From Allobosea lupini (GTDB lineage Bacteria; Pseudomonadota; Alphaproteobacteria; Rhizobiales; Beijerinckiaceae): a stretch of 64,000 nucleotides of DNA. Position 1 is the first letter of the stretch. Each line of letters starts with the position of its first letter. The notes under the pieces were generated by a model. It saw nothing but the letters and a program-made list of their open reading frames with translations, ran no database searches and was not told the DNA's origin. Below are positions 7,653 to 17,621 of the stretch, piece by piece. Made by a program: the position numbers and the translations under genes. Location of the stretch: assembly GCF_900109525.1 (NCBI RefSeq), contig NZ_FOAN01000002.1, positions 764,378-828,377 of the forward strand. The letters are read 5' to 3'.

Positions 7653-8876
7653 GTGGCGACCACCCCTTCCCCCAGCCACCGAGTGTGGGCCAATGCCCGG
7701 CTCGCGACCATGGTGGCCGATACGGGCACACCCTATGGCGCGATCGAGGACGGCATCGTCATCGCCCGCAACGGCCGCATCGTCTTCGCCGGACCGAGCA
7801 GCGAGGTCTCCAGCATCGGCCAGGCCGAGGTCATCGACTGCGAGGGCCGCTGGATCACCCCCGGGCTGATCGATTGCCATACCCATCTCGTCTATGGCGG
7901 TGACCGCGCGCACGAGTTCGAACTGCGCCTCAAGGGCGCGAGCTATGAGGAGATCGCCCGCGCCGGTGGCGGCATCGTCTCATCGGTCAAGGCGACGCGC
8001 GCGGCGAGCGAGGACGAGCTCTTCGCCAGCGCCGACAAGCGCCTGGCCGCACTGATCGCCGAGGGCGTCACCACGGTCGAGATCAAGTCAGGCTACGGCC
8101 TCGACACCGACAGCGAGGTGAAGGTGCTCGCCGTCGCCCGCCGGCTCGGGCGCGAGCGTCCGGTCGGCGTGCAGACCACCTTCCTCGGCGCCCATGCGGT
8201 TCCCGCCGAGTTCAAGGGACGTTCGGGCGACTATGTCGACCTCGTCTGCGGCCCAATGCTCGACGCCATCGCGGAGCAGAACCTCGCCGACGCCGTCGAC
8301 GTCTTCTGCGAGGGCATCGCCTTCTCGCCCGAGGAGACGGCCCGTGTCTTCACTGCGGCCAAGGCCAGGGGCTTGCCCGTCAAGATCCACGCCGAGCAGC
8401 TCTCGAATCTCGGCGGCGCGGCGCTGGCCGCCGGCTTCGGCGCACTCTCGGCCGACCATCTCGAACATCTCGACGAGGCCGGGGTGATCGCCATGGCCAA
8501 GGCCGGCACGGTCGCCGTCGTGCTGCCCGGCGCGTTCTATTTCCTGCGCGAGACGGTGAAGCCGCCGATCGACCTGCTGCGCCAGCATGGCGTGCCGATC
8601 GCGCTCGCCACCGACGCCAATCCCGGCACTTCGCCGCTGACCTCGCCGCTCATGACCATGAACATGGGCTGCACCCTGTTCCGGCTGACGCCGGAGGAGG
8701 CGCTCGCCGGCATGACCCGCAACGCGGCGCTCGCCCTCGGCCTTCAGGACGAGATCGGCACGCTGGAGGCCGGCAAGGCCTGCGATCTCGCCATCTGGGA
8801 GATCGAGCGCCCCGCCGAGCTCGCCTACCGCATCGGCTTCAACCCGCTTCACACCCGCATTCGGAACGGACTATGA
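7653..8876 (+). CDS. hutI: Imidazolonepropionase
   Basis: Cytoplasmic metal-dependent amidohydrolase that hydrolyses imidazolonepropionate to N-formimino-L-glutamate, step three of histidine degradation. Visible hallmarks are the metal-binding [10 protein letters not shown] near residue 73, the family segment [12 protein letters not shown], the conserved [10 protein letters not shown] carrying a metal-ligand histidine, and [15 protein letters not shown] in the C-terminal half. The length of 407 aa is standard. Translation probably starts at GTG 7653, preceded by GAGAGGAAG; no better ATG exists. Its stop overlaps the hutH start in ATGA, so the two are translationally coupled. Expression is expected to depend on HutC release from the two palindromes upstream. 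Confidence 0.95.
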   Translation: MATTPSPSHRVWANARLATMVADTGTPYGAIEDGIVIARNGRIVFAGPSSEVSSIGQAEVIDCEGRWITPGLIDCHTHLVYGGDRAHEFELRLKGASYEEIARAGGGIVSSVKATRAASEDELFASADKRLAALIAEGVTTVEIKSGYGLDTDSEVKVLAVARRLGRERPVGVQTTFLGAHAVPAEFKGRSGDYVDLVCGPMLDAIAEQNLADAVDVFCEGIAFSPEETARVFTAAKARGLPVKIHAEQLSNLGGAALAAGFGALSADHLEHLDEAGVIAMAKAGTVAVVLPGAFYFLRETVKPPIDLLRQHGVPIALATDANPGTSPLTSPLMTMNMGCTLFRLTPEEALAGMTRNAALALGLQDEIGTLEAGKACDLAIWEIERPAELAYRIGFNPLHTRIRNGL

Positions 8877-10399
8877 CCACGCTCTCGCTCACTCCGGGCC
8901 AGGCCCGCCTCGCCGACTGGCGCCATATCATCGACGGCGCCACCGTCGCTCTCGCTGATACCGGCGCGATCGCCGGCGCCCAGGCGATCGTCGACGACAT
9001 CGTCGCCGCCGGCACCGTGACCTATGGCGTCAATACCGGCTTCGGCAAGCTCGCCAGCGTGCGCATCGCCGACAGCGATCTCGCCACGCTGCAGCGCAAT
9101 CTCATCCTGTCGCATGCGGTCGGCACCGGCCCTGCTCTCCCCGATTCCGTGGTCGCGCTGATCCTGGCGATGAAGGCGGCGAGCCTGGCGCGCGGCGCCT
9201 CGGGCGTACGCCCCGTCGTGGTCGATGCACTGGTCGGCGCGCTGAAAGCCGGCGCGCTGCCGATCGTACCCGCCAAAGGCTCGGTCGGCGCTTCCGGCGA
9301 TCTCGCCCCGCTCGCCCATCTGACCGCCGCTCTGATGGGCGTTGGCGAGATCAGGCTGAAGGGCGAAGTCCTGCCCGCAGCCGAGGCCCTGACACGGATC
9401 GGTCAGGCGCCTCTCGCGCTCGGCGCCAAGGAAGGCTTGGCGCTGATCAACGGTACGCAGGTCTCGGCCTCTCTGGCGCTCGCCGGCCTCGCCAGCGTCG
9501 CCCGTGTCTTCGATGCGGCGCTGATCGCCGGCGCGCTCTCGGTCGATGCGCTGAAGGGCTCCGACACGCCGTTCGACCCGCGCATCCAGCAGCTGCGCGG
9601 CCAGCCCGGCCAGATCAAGGTCGCGGCCCTCCTGCTCGACCTGATCGCCAACAGCGAGATCCGCGAGAGCCACCGCTTTGGCGACAGCAAGGTGCAGGAC
9701 CCCTATTCGCTGCGCTGCCAGCCGCAGGTGATGGGCGCGGTGCGCGACCTCCTCGGCAATGCCGCGACGACGCTTTCGATCGAGGCCAACGCCGTCACCG
9801 ACAACCCGCTGGTGCTGGGGCCGGGCGAGATCGTCTCGGGCGGCAATTTCCACGCCGAGCCGGTCGCCTTCGCCGCCGACATGCTGGCGATGGCGGTCTG
9901 CGAGATCGGCAACCTCGCCGAACGGCGGATCGCGCTGCTGGTCGACCCCGTCATGAGCGGCCTGCCGCCCTTCCTCGCCCGCGATGCCGGGCTCAACTCC
10001 GGTTTCATGATCGCGCAGGTGACCGCAGCGGCGCTGGCCTCCGAGAACAAGCAGCGGGCCTACCCAGCCTCGGTCGACACCATCCCGACCTCGGCCAACC
10101 AGGAAGACCATGTCTCGATGGCGACGCATGGCGCCTTCCGCCTGATCGAGATGGCGAAGAACGCGGCGAGCATCATCGCGGTCGAATTGATGGCCGCCGC
10201 CGAGGCGATCGAGCATCACCGCCCACTGAAGACTTCGCCGCGCCTCGAGCCGGTGCTGGCGCTGATACGCGAAAGAATCGCACCGCTGACCGAAGACCGC
10301 TACCTCGCTCCCGATCTCGCCGCCGCGACGGAACTCGTGCTCTCGGGCGCGCTCGGCAAGGCGGCCGGCGTCGACAGTTATGGGGAGTTCTCCGCATGA
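8873..10399 (+). CDS. hutH: Histidine ammonia-lyase
   Basis: Deaminates L-histidine to trans-urocanate and ammonia, the committed step of the pathway. The internal Ala-Ser-Gly that cyclises to the MIO electrophile is at residues 140-142 inside [14 protein letters not shown]. The active-site Tyr is in TYGVNTGFG (residues 50-58), and the family segments NGTQ and DNPLV are present. The length of 508 aa is normal. It overlaps hutI by four bases. A large palindromic repeat follows the stop before hutG, which may act as a stabilising hairpin at the 3' end of the hutIH part of the message. Confidence 0.96.
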   Translation: MTTLSLTPGQARLADWRHIIDGATVALADTGAIAGAQAIVDDIVAAGTVTYGVNTGFGKLASVRIADSDLATLQRNLILSHAVGTGPALPDSVVALILAMKAASLARGASGVRPVVVDALVGALKAGALPIVPAKGSVGASGDLAPLAHLTAALMGVGEIRLKGEVLPAAEALTRIGQAPLALGAKEGLALINGTQVSASLALAGLASVARVFDAALIAGALSVDALKGSDTPFDPRIQQLRGQPGQIKVAALLLDLIANSEIRESHRFGDSKVQDPYSLRCQPQVMGAVRDLLGNAATTLSIEANAVTDNPLVLGPGEIVSGGNFHAEPVAFAADMLAMAVCEIGNLAERRIALLVDPVMSGLPPFLARDAGLNSGFMIAQVTAAALASENKQRAYPASVDTIPTSANQEDHVSMATHGAFRLIEMAKNAASIIAVELMAAAEAIEHHRPLKTSPRLEPVLALIRERIAPLTEDRYLAPDLAAATELVLSGALGKAAGVDSYGEFSA

Positions 10400-10414
10400 A
10401 GAACTCCCTCTTTC

Positions 10415-10507
10415 CGTCATGGTCGGGCTTGTCCCGACCATCCACGTCTTCGCTGGTCAAGCGTGGTGTTCAAGACGTGGATGCTCGGCACAAGGCCGAG
10501 CATGACG
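10415..10507. repeat. Palindromic intergenic repeat, family B copy 1
   Basis: Two short palindromes, GGTCGGGCTTGTCCCGACC and GCTCGGCACAAGGCCGAGC, flank a core with ACGTCTT / AAGACGT arms, and the whole unit is bounded by GTCATG and CATGAC. A second copy in the opposite orientation is at 35909-36001. This copy lies inside the hut operon between hutH and hutG. Confidence 0.85.
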
Positions 10508-10520
10508 TCGGAGGGCGCCC

Positions 10521-11327
10521 ATGACCGACATCGTCTCCGTCACGCGCGGCTCCTCGCCGCTGGTCCTGTCGATGCCGCATCCCGGCACCGGCCTGCCGGC
10601 CGAGGTCGCGGCGCAGCTCAATGCGCGCGGCAGCCAAGTCGAAGACACCGACTGGCATATGCGCCAGCTCTATGGCTTCGCCGAACGCTTCCAGCCGACC
10701 ATCGTCGAAGCGCAGCTGTCGCGCTTCGTCATCGACCTCAACCGCGACCCGGCCGGCGTTTCGCTCTATCCCGGCCAGGCGACGACCGAGCTGGTGCCGA
10801 CCACCACCTTCGACGGCGCGCCGATCTGGAACACGGCGCCGGACGAGGCCGAGATCGCACGCCGGCGCGAGGCTTACTTTCAGCCCTATCACGACGCCCT
10901 CGCCAACGAGATCGCACACGCCAAGGCGCAGCACGGCTTCTGCCTGCTCTGGGACTGCCATTCGATCAAGTCGGTGATCCCGCGCCTGTTCCCGGACACG
11001 CTGCCGACGCTGAACCTCGGCACCAACTCCGGCCAGAGCCCTGCGCCCGCCGTGGAAGTCGCGGCGGCGCAGGCGATGGCCGGCAGCACCTTCACGCAGG
11101 TGATCAATGGCCGCTTCAAGGGCGGCTGGATCACCCGGCATTACGGCCAACCGGCTGAACACGTGCACGCGCTCCAGATGGAGATCGCGCTGTCAGCCTA
11201 TCTCGACGACGAAGCTCCACCCTGGACCTTCGCTCCGGGCAAGGCCGCCAGCCTGCAAGCCACCCTTTCCGCCATGATCGACGCCGCGCTCGCCGCTGCG
11301 ACCCAGCTCGAACGGAGCAAGCCATGA
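10521..11327 (+). CDS. hutG: N-formylglutamate deformylase
   Basis: Hydrolyses N-formyl-L-glutamate to glutamate and formate, the last step of the HutF-dependent route. The protein of 268 aa belongs to the N-formylglutamate amidohydrolase family: [10 protein letters not shown] near the N-terminus, [20 protein letters not shown] and LWDCHSI are the conserved blocks containing metal-ligand and catalytic residues. It is separated from hutH only by a palindromic repeat, and its stop overlaps the hutU start by four bases, so it belongs to the same operon. Formate produced here has no dedicated dehydrogenase in the window. Confidence 0.95.
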   Translation: MTDIVSVTRGSSPLVLSMPHPGTGLPAEVAAQLNARGSQVEDTDWHMRQLYGFAERFQPTIVEAQLSRFVIDLNRDPAGVSLYPGQATTELVPTTTFDGAPIWNTAPDEAEIARRREAYFQPYHDALANEIAHAKAQHGFCLLWDCHSIKSVIPRLFPDTLPTLNLGTNSGQSPAPAVEVAAAQAMAGSTFTQVINGRFKGGWITRHYGQPAEHVHALQMEIALSAYLDDEAPPWTFAPGKAASLQATLSAMIDAALAAATQLERSKP

Positions 11328-12991
11328 CCCGCCTGGACAATACCCGCGTCATCCGCCCCGCCACCGGCACCGAACTCAGCGCCAAGAGCTGGCTGACCGA
11401 AGCGCCGCTGCGGATGCTGATGAACAACCTACATCCGGATGTCGCCGAGAACCCGCAGGAGCTCGTGGTCTATGGCGGCATCGGCCGCGCGGCCCGCTCC
11501 TGGGAGGATTTCGACCGCATCGTCGCGGCGCTCCGCCAGCTCGAGGCCGACGAGACCCTGCTGGTCCAGTCCGGCAAGCCGGTCGGCGTGTTCCGCACGC
11601 ACAGGGATGCGCCGCGCGTCCTGATCGCCAATTCCAATCTCGTGCCGCACTGGGCCAACTGGGACCATTTCAACGAGCTCGATAAGAAGGGGCTCGCGAT
11701 GTACGGCCAGATGACGGCCGGCTCCTGGATCTATATCGGCACGCAAGGCATCGTGCAGGGCACCTACGAGACCTTCGTTGAGGCCGGGCGCCAGCATTAT
11801 GGCGGCAATCTCAAGGGCAAATGGGTGCTGACCGGCGGCCTCGGCGGCATGGGCGGCGCCCAGCCTCTGGCTGCGGTGATGGCCGGCGCCTCCTGCCTCG
11901 CGGTCGAGTGCAACCCGGACTCGATCGATTTCCGCCTGCGCACCCGCTATCTCGACGAGAAGGCCGAGACGCTCGACGAAGCCCTGGCGATGATCGAGCG
12001 CTGGACCAGGAACGGCGAAGCGAAATCGGTCGGCCTGCTCGGCAACTGCGCCGAGATCCTGCCCGAAATGGTCCGCCGCGGCATCCGGCCGGACATGGTT
12101 ACCGACCAGACCTCGGCCCACGACCCGGTCAACGGCTACCTGCCGAAGGGCTGGACCATGGGCCAGTGGCGGCAGGCGCGCGAAGCCAATCCGAAGTCCG
12201 TCGAGAAAGCGGCCCGCGCCTCGATGCGCGAGCATGTCGAGGCGATGATCGCATTCCAGGACATGGGCATCCCGACCTTCGACTACGGCAACAACATCCG
12301 CCAGGTCGCCAAGGACGAGGGGCTGGAGAACGCCTTCGCCTTCCCCGGCTTCGTGCCGGCCTATATCCGCCCGCTGTTCTGCCGCGGCATCGGCCCGTTC
12401 CGCTGGGCCGCGCTCTCCGGCGACCCGGAGGACATCTACAAGACCGACGCCAAGGTGAAGGAACTGCTGCCCGACAACAAGCACCTGCACAACTGGCTCG
12501 ACATGGCGCGCGAGCGCATCGCGTTCCAGGGCTTGCCCGCGCGCATCTGCTGGGTCGGCCTCGGCGATCGCCACCGGCTCGGCCTCGCCTTCAACGAGAT
12601 GGTCAGGACCGGCGAGCTCAAGGCGCCGGTCGTGATCGGCCGCGACCACCTCGATTCCGGCTCGGTCGCGTCGCCGAACCGCGAGACTGAAGCGATGAAG
12701 GACGGCTCGGACGCGGTCTCCGACTGGCCGCTGCTCAACGCCCTGCTCAACACGGCGTCAGGCGCGACCTGGGTCTCGCTGCACCATGGCGGCGGCGTCG
12801 GCATGGGCTTCTCGCAGCATTCGGGCGTCGTGATCTGCGCCGACGGCACGGATGACGCCGCCGCCCGCCTGTCGCGCGTGCTCTGGAACGACCCGGCCAC
12901 CGGCGTGATGCGCCATGCCGATGCCGGCTACGACATCGCGCTCGACTGCGCGCGGGAGAAGGGTCTGAAGCTGCCCGGCATACTGGGCTGA
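11324..12991 (+). CDS. hutU: Urocanate hydratase
   Basis: NAD-dependent hydratase turning urocanate into imidazolonepropionate, step two of histidine degradation. Its 555 residues and start ([16 protein letters not shown]) are typical. The NAD-binding glycine-rich block [14 protein letters not shown], the [14 protein letters not shown] block and the C-terminal [13 protein letters not shown] are all intact, the last including the conserved SQHSG region close to the catalytic cysteine loop. It overlaps hutG by an ATGA and is followed 11 bases later by hutD. Urocanate, its substrate, is also the usual HutC inducer, so its activity sets the duration of induction. Confidence 0.96.
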   Translation: MTRLDNTRVIRPATGTELSAKSWLTEAPLRMLMNNLHPDVAENPQELVVYGGIGRAARSWEDFDRIVAALRQLEADETLLVQSGKPVGVFRTHRDAPRVLIANSNLVPHWANWDHFNELDKKGLAMYGQMTAGSWIYIGTQGIVQGTYETFVEAGRQHYGGNLKGKWVLTGGLGGMGGAQPLAAVMAGASCLAVECNPDSIDFRLRTRYLDEKAETLDEALAMIERWTRNGEAKSVGLLGNCAEILPEMVRRGIRPDMVTDQTSAHDPVNGYLPKGWTMGQWRQAREANPKSVEKAARASMREHVEAMIAFQDMGIPTFDYGNNIRQVAKDEGLENAFAFPGFVPAYIRPLFCRGIGPFRWAALSGDPEDIYKTDAKVKELLPDNKHLHNWLDMARERIAFQGLPARICWVGLGDRHRLGLAFNEMVRTGELKAPVVIGRDHLDSGSVASPNRETEAMKDGSDAVSDWPLLNALLNTASGATWVSLHHGGGVGMGFSQHSGVVICADGTDDAAARLSRVLWNDPATGVMRHADAGYDIALDCAREKGLKLPGILG

Positions 12992-13002
12992 GGATCGGCA
13001 TC

Positions 13003-13563
13003 ATGCGCATCATCCGCGCCGCCGACTGCCTCTCCATGCCGTGGAAGAACGGCGGCGGGACGACGACCGAGATCGCGGTGGCGCCCGAAGGCGCCTCGCT
13101 GAATGATTTCGACTGGCGCATCAGCATGGCCCATGTCGGGCAGGACGGACCGTTCTCGTCCTTCCCCGGCATCGACCGGACATTGTCGGTGCTGACCGGG
13201 GCCGGCATCACGCTGGCCTTCGGCGATGGCGAGCGCACCCAGCTCGATCGCAGCAGCGCGCCCTACGCTTTCGCCGCCGACCGGGCGGTCGACGGGCTGC
13301 TGGTGGACGGCCCGATCGACGATCTCAACGTGATGAGCCGGCGCGGGCGCTGGCGGCACCGGGTCGAGCGTCTCTCCGGCGCAGGCTCGCTCAACGCGAC
13401 CGAAGGCCTGCTGGTCTTGGTCGCCCGCAAGGGCGACTGGCAGGTGAACGGCGCGACGCTCACCGCCGGCGACAGTGCGGTGCTGGATGCGCCGGGAGGC
13501 GTCGAGCTGGTGGCGAGCGGCGGTGAGGCTGAGCTCTATGCGGTTTGGCTGACAGCAATATAG
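13003..13563 (+). CDS. hutD: HutD-family cupin protein
   Basis: Small bicupin-fold protein found in hut operons of many proteobacteria and needed for full growth on histidine in Pseudomonas fluorescens, where it is proposed to limit flux by binding a pathway intermediate. The 186-residue product has the HutD start (LSMPWKNGGGTTTEIAV), the WRISMAHVGQDGPFS block and the FPGIDRTLSVLTG block. It is last in the hutIHGUD operon, 11 bases after hutU. The following intergenic region carries a terminator-like palindromic repeat. Its biochemical role remains uncertain even in studied species. Confidence 0.92.
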   Translation: MRIIRAADCLSMPWKNGGGTTTEIAVAPEGASLNDFDWRISMAHVGQDGPFSSFPGIDRTLSVLTGAGITLAFGDGERTQLDRSSAPYAFAADRAVDGLLVDGPIDDLNVMSRRGRWRHRVERLSGAGSLNATEGLLVLVARKGDWQVNGATLTAGDSAVLDAPGGVELVASGGEAELYAVWLTAI

Positions 13564-13568
13564 GCATG

Positions 13569-13717
13569 CGCGGGATCCCCTCTCCCGGATGGGAGAGGGG
13601 TAGGGGTGAGGGACCGCCGCTGGTTATTGGAATGCAACGGCTCCGCTGCACCTCAATCGGTTAGGGCAGGCCCTCATCCCTGCCCTTCTCCCATCCGGGA
13701 GAAGGGTTCCCCGCGCC
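13569..13717. repeat. Palindromic repeat pair, family C, between hutD and citrate synthase
   Basis: Two hairpins: CCCTCTCCCGGATGGGAGAGGG near 13578 would exceed limits if quoted further, so positions only are given for the second (about 13683-13707, arms CCCTTCTCCC and GGGAGAAGGG). The outer arms CGCGGGATCCCC and GGGTTCCCCGCG also pair, so the whole 150-bp unit is a nested inverted repeat. It lies between convergent genes and could terminate both. A related element is at 28561-28768. Confidence 0.75.
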
Positions 13718-13726
13718 CTACGACGG

Positions 13727-14803
13727 CTACGCCGCCTGCCGCGGCTGCGGGCCGACATAGACCGATTGCGGCCGGATCAGGCGGCCGGTCTCGATCTGTT
13801 CGCGGGCATGGGCGAGCCAGCCTGTGGTGCGGCCGAGCGCGAAGACGCAGGTGAAGGCCTCGGGCGGGAAGCCGAGCGCCTCCAGCAGCAAAGCCGTGTA
13901 GAACTCGACATTGGTTTCCAGCGAGCGGCCGGGCTTGCGCTCGCGCAGGATGGCGAGCGCCGCCTGCTCGACCGCCTCGGCAAGGCGCAGGCGCCCCGCA
14001 TCGGCGCCGAGCCTGGCGATCGCCTGCTTCAGCGCATCGGCGCGCGGATCACGGACGCGATAGATGCGATGGCCGAAACCCATCAGCCGCTCGCCGCGAT
14101 CCAGCGCGTCTTCCAACCAGGCGCGGGCATTGGCAGGCTCGCCGATCGCATCGAGCATCTCGATCACCGGCCCCGGCGCGCCACCATGCAGCGGGCCCTT
14201 GAGCGCGCTGATCCCCGCCAGCACGGCCGAGACCAGCCCGGCCCTAGTCGAGGCGACGACGCGCGCCGCGAAGGTCGAGGCGTTGAGGCCGTGATCGGCG
14301 ACGGTGACGAGATAGGTATCGAGCGCCGCGGCCTGCGCCGGCGTCGGCGCTTCGCCGTGCAGCATGTGCAGCGTATCGGCGGCCTGCGACAGCGCCGGAT
14401 CGGGCGCGATCGGCGCAAGCCCGCGCTGCTTGCGCACGGCGGCGGCCGTGAAGACGGCCGGCGCGGCGAGCAGCTTCAGCGCGGTGTCCGGCCCTTCACC
14501 ATCGGCGATCTGAGCGGTCCAGGCCCGCACTGCCTCGACCGGTCCGAGACCGTCCGCGAGCGCGGTCCTCTCGACAATGCCGAAGAGATCGGCGCGGGCG
14601 TGGCCGAGCGCCATCGAGAGTTCGCGGCCCTGCGGCAGACCGGGCAGCAGCCCGTCGAACATCAGCGCCACCATCTCCTCGAAGCTGGTGCGGCCGGCGA
14701 GCTCGGCGAGGCTGTGACCGCGGATCACCAGGCGGCCGGCAGCGCCGTCGACCTCGGAGAGCACGGTATGGGCGGCGACGACGTCATCGAGACCATCGGA
14801 CAT
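13727..14803 (-). CDS. Citrate synthase family protein
   Basis: Condenses oxaloacetate with acetyl-CoA or propionyl-CoA; the family signature does not separate citrate from 2-methylcitrate synthase. Active-site histidines are H171 in ADHGLNAS and H245 in GFGHRIY, with the CoA-loop RDPRAD next. The catalytic aspartate expected in NVDFY is glutamate here (NVEFY, E300), a conservative change that may lower or alter activity. At 358 residues it is of the short bacterial type II-like form. It is divergent, across 96 bases, from a second citrate-synthase-fold protein fused to a DNA-binding domain, and the two share the C-terminal block TGWLAHAxEQxETGRLIRP, so they arose by duplication. Housekeeping gltA is probably elsewhere. 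Confidence 0.85.
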   Translation of the reverse strand: MSDGLDDVVAAHTVLSEVDGAAGRLVIRGHSLAELAGRTSFEEMVALMFDGLLPGLPQGRELSMALGHARADLFGIVERTALADGLGPVEAVRAWTAQIADGEGPDTALKLLAAPAVFTAAAVRKQRGLAPIAPDPALSQAADTLHMLHGEAPTPAQAAALDTYLVTVADHGLNASTFAARVVASTRAGLVSAVLAGISALKGPLHGGAPGPVIEMLDAIGEPANARAWLEDALDRGERLMGFGHRIYRVRDPRADALKQAIARLGADAGRLRLAEAVEQAALAILRERKPGRSLETNVEFYTALLLEALGFPPEAFTCVFALGRTTGWLAHAREQIETGRLIRPQSVYVGPQPRQAA

Positions 14804-14899
14804 GTCAGGAACTCCTCAAAAGCGTTCGGCCCGAAAATCGGCTCCCGCATTGCAACAATCAATCTTGAACAATATAATCAATATATCTAAGGAGGGGCG
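14804..14899. promoter_or_regulatory. Divergent promoter region between two citrate-synthase genes
   Basis: This 96-base region turns strongly AT-rich at 14850-14890 (TTGAACAATATAATCAATAT) and holds back-to-back promoters. The repeated CAAT / ATTG steps suggest an operator, possibly for the helix-turn-helix fusion protein encoded next to it, but no clean symmetrical site can be defined. Confidence 0.4.
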
Positions 14900-16039
14900 A
14901 TGCAGGACTGGCTGACGGCTCAGGAGGCGATGACGCGGCTCGGGCTGAAGCCGCAGACGCTTTACGCCTATGTCAGCCGCGGGCTGATCGAAGCGCGCGG
15001 CGACGAAGGCGATTCTAGGCGCAGCCTGTACCGGGCCGAGGACATCGCCCGGCTGGAGCATCGCAAGGCGCGCGGCCGGCGTCCGGCCGCGATCGCCGAG
15101 GATGCCATCGCCTATGGCGAGCCTGTCCTGTCTTCGAGCATCACCACGATCGAGCGCGGCGGCCTCTGGTATCGCGGGCAGGATGCGGCGCGCCTCGCCG
15201 AGAGCGCCAAGCTTGAGGACGTCGCTCGCCTGCTCTGGGATTGCGGCACGCAGCGCTTCCCGCCTCTGGCGACGATCGTGCCGCCGGGCGAACCGCTGGC
15301 GCGCGTCTTCGTGACGATCGCAGCGCGGACCGCGACCGACCGGCCAATGGTCGGGCGCGCCAAGAAGGCGCTGTATCTCGAAGCCGCCGCCGTGCTCGAC
15401 ACGCTGGTCGACGCGATCGCCGGTGGGCCGGGCGAAGGGCCTATCCATGCCCGGCTGGCCCGGGCCTGGGGTTGCGAAACAAAAGACGCCGAGCCGATCC
15501 GGCGGGCGCTCGTCCTGCTCGCGGACCATGAGCTCAACGCCTCGACCTTCGCCGCCCGCGTCACCGCCTCGACCGGCGCCTCGCTCGCCGGCTGCGCGCT
15601 GGCGGGGCTCGCGGCGCTTTCAGGGCCCTCGCATGGTGGTGTCGCGCCGCGCGTGCTGGCACTGATGCGGGACATCGAGCGCGACGGGCTGGAGGCTGCG
15701 CTGGCGGCAAGGCTGGAGGCCGGCGCCAAGCTGCCCGGCTTCGGCCATCCGCTCTATCCCGATGGCGACCCGCGAGCGCGAGCCCTGTTCGCAGCGTTCG
15801 AGCCGCCGCCGGCCTATGCGCAGGCCCAGGCCGCCATCGCCACCTTGACGGGCGAGGAACCGAACATCGACTTCGCGCTGTCGGCGCTGGCGGCGAAACT
15901 GGCATTGCCGGAGACCGCGCCGTTCCAGATCTTCGCCGCGGCGCGCTGTACCGGCTGGCTCGCCCATGCGCTGGAGCAGAACGAGACCGGCCGGCTGATC
16001 CGCCCGCGAGCCCGCTATGTCGGGCCGGCGCCTGGCTGA
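14900..16039 (+). CDS. Helix-turn-helix / citrate synthase fusion protein
   Basis: Two-domain protein of 379 aa. Residues 1-60 form a MerR/excisionase-like helix-turn-helix (LTAQEAMTRLGLKPQTLYAY, then a basic wing ending LYRAEDIARLEHRK). The rest is a citrate-synthase fold with the active-site His in ADHELNAS, a second in GFGHPLYPDGDPRA, the aspartate in NIDFALS, and C-terminal TGWLAHALEQNETGRLIRP. AAGGAGG precedes the ATG. The small domain is shorter than a full citrate synthase. It could be a metabolite-sensing regulator of the divergent synthase gene or a genuine enzyme with an attached DNA-binding domain; annotated homologues exist in alphaproteobacteria but their activity is not established to my knowledge. 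Confidence 0.85.
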   Translation: MQDWLTAQEAMTRLGLKPQTLYAYVSRGLIEARGDEGDSRRSLYRAEDIARLEHRKARGRRPAAIAEDAIAYGEPVLSSSITTIERGGLWYRGQDAARLAESAKLEDVARLLWDCGTQRFPPLATIVPPGEPLARVFVTIAARTATDRPMVGRAKKALYLEAAAVLDTLVDAIAGGPGEGPIHARLARAWGCETKDAEPIRRALVLLADHELNASTFAARVTASTGASLAGCALAGLAALSGPSHGGVAPRVLALMRDIERDGLEAALAARLEAGAKLPGFGHPLYPDGDPRARALFAAFEPPPAYAQAQAAIATLTGEEPNIDFALSALAAKLALPETAPFQIFAAARCTGWLAHALEQNETGRLIRPRARYVGPAPG

Positions 16040-16047
16040 GACTTCCG

Positions 16048-17565
16048 CTACTGCGCCTGGGCGCGCAGCGCCTCGAAATCCCTGTCGAGCCTGCCGAGCG
16101 AGCCGGCGATCCGCTCGCGCCGCTCCTTGATCCAGGTACCCTGCTCCGCGATCTTGCCCTTCGCCGCCGCCAGCATCCGCTCCATCTCGGCCGGCTGCGG
16201 GCCGCCTGCGGTTGCGCGGCTGCGTACGATCGCCACGGGGTCGAGCGCAGCGCGGAACTCGGCTTCGCTGATCGGCAGCTCGGCCGGATACTCCGTGCCC
16301 TTGACCGCCGCGGCATAGATCCGCTTCGCCTCGGCATAAGGAAAGTCGAGCGGCTTGACGTCGTGGTCCTTGGCGTGGGTCACGACCTCGGAGGCGAAGT
16401 GGTGGCCGACGCGGAAGGGCAGCCTGTATTTGCGCATCAGCAGGTCGGCGAGTTCTTGTGACGCTGTCCAGTCGCTGTTCAATTCCTCAAGCGCCCGCTC
16501 GGGGCTGATCACCAGCCCCTTCAGGATGCGGTCCCAATTGGCGAGCACGGTGGCCGCGCTCTTCATCATCGCGCTGTTGGGCCTGACATCCTTGGGGTCG
16601 CTCATCCCCGGCGTGATGTTGTGGGCCTGGATCGCGGCTCCCATGGCGAGCGAGAGCGAGGTCGAGGCCTGCTGGCGCGTGGTGTTGAGCAGGCCGGGAT
16701 TGCGCTTCTGCGGCATGGCGCTGGAAACATAGGTGTTGCCGTCGCCTTCCTGCAGCAGCATCCAAGGCCGCGCGAAGGCGTATTGCGTCATCACATCCTC
16801 GACGAAGGCGCCGGCATGCAGCGCGATGCTGGTGACGATCGCGCCGGCCTCGACCGGATGCTCGGCCGAGGAGATCTGGCCGGCGTCATAGGCGTTGTCG
16901 ACGATCGCCGCGAAGCCGAGATAATCGGCCATGCGCTTGCGGTTCAGCGGCCAGCTCGTGCCATTGAGCACGGTCGTGCCCATCGCGGAGCGGTCGATCC
17001 GGGCATAGGCCTCGCGGATGCGCTGGGCGTCGCGCTCGAGGCCGGCGGCATGGCCGAGCAGGGTGTGGCCGAGGCTGTTCGGCTGGGCGGCGACGCCATT
17101 GGTATAGTTCGGCACGATGGTCGCGGCGTGCTTCTCCGCGAGCCCGACCAGCGTCGCCGTGGTGCGGTTGAGCTGCTCGGCGAGCGCCAGCATGTCGTCG
17201 CGCAGGATCGCGGCACGGTAGGTCGCATGCATGTCCTGGCTCGAACGGCCGGCATGCAGCAGCGTGACCTCCTGCCCGCCAGCCGCGATCAGCAGCGGCT
17301 CGAAGCTGATCACGGTCGAAGGCCGCTTGCCTCCCGGCTTAGCGCCCTCGCTTAGAACCTTGGACAGACCGGCCGCAATGCGCGGCGCCAGCGCCTTGTC
17401 GAGCAGGCCCTCATCCGTGTTGATCACGGCCGTGGCCTTGTTGATCTCGCCGAGCCAAAAGAACTCGTCGCGGACCTGGCGCTCCTGGGCGAGGGCTGGA
17501 AGAGCTGACATCTGCGCCGCTACCGCGAGCGCAATCATCGATGATCGCACGATCGACCTCCGCAA
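16048..17565 (-). CDS. Exported fumarase/aspartase-superfamily lyase (argininosuccinate-lyase-like)
   Basis: Lyase of the superfamily that includes argininosuccinate lyase, adenylosuccinate lyase and fumarase, with the signature loop SSAMPQKRNP that carries the catalytic serine. It is most like argininosuccinate-lyase-type members, but the substrate is not assignable. Unusually it begins with a clear Sec signal peptide (MRRSIVRSSMIALAVAAQMS then ALPALA before QERQ), so the mature enzyme should be periplasmic. The 505-residue length is consistent with a full lyase plus signal. It stands alone, minus strand, between the fusion citrate synthase and cfa. Housekeeping lyases of this superfamily are cytoplasmic, so this is probably a paralogue for an extracytoplasmic amine or acid. 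Confidence 0.82.
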   Translation of the reverse strand: MRRSIVRSSMIALAVAAQMSALPALAQERQVRDEFFWLGEINKATAVINTDEGLLDKALAPRIAAGLSKVLSEGAKPGGKRPSTVISFEPLLIAAGGQEVTLLHAGRSSQDMHATYRAAILRDDMLALAEQLNRTTATLVGLAEKHAATIVPNYTNGVAAQPNSLGHTLLGHAAGLERDAQRIREAYARIDRSAMGTTVLNGTSWPLNRKRMADYLGFAAIVDNAYDAGQISSAEHPVEAGAIVTSIALHAGAFVEDVMTQYAFARPWMLLQEGDGNTYVSSAMPQKRNPGLLNTTRQQASTSLSLAMGAAIQAHNITPGMSDPKDVRPNSAMMKSAATVLANWDRILKGLVISPERALEELNSDWTASQELADLLMRKYRLPFRVGHHFASEVVTHAKDHDVKPLDFPYAEAKRIYAAAVKGTEYPAELPISEAEFRAALDPVAIVRSRATAGGPQPAEMERMLAAAKGKIAEQGTWIKERRERIAGSLGRLDRDFEALRAQAQ

Positions 17566-17621
17566 TGCCCCCGCCGGGCGAAGCGTAGCTGGGACATTGC
17601 GTTAGCTCAATCGCGTACGTT

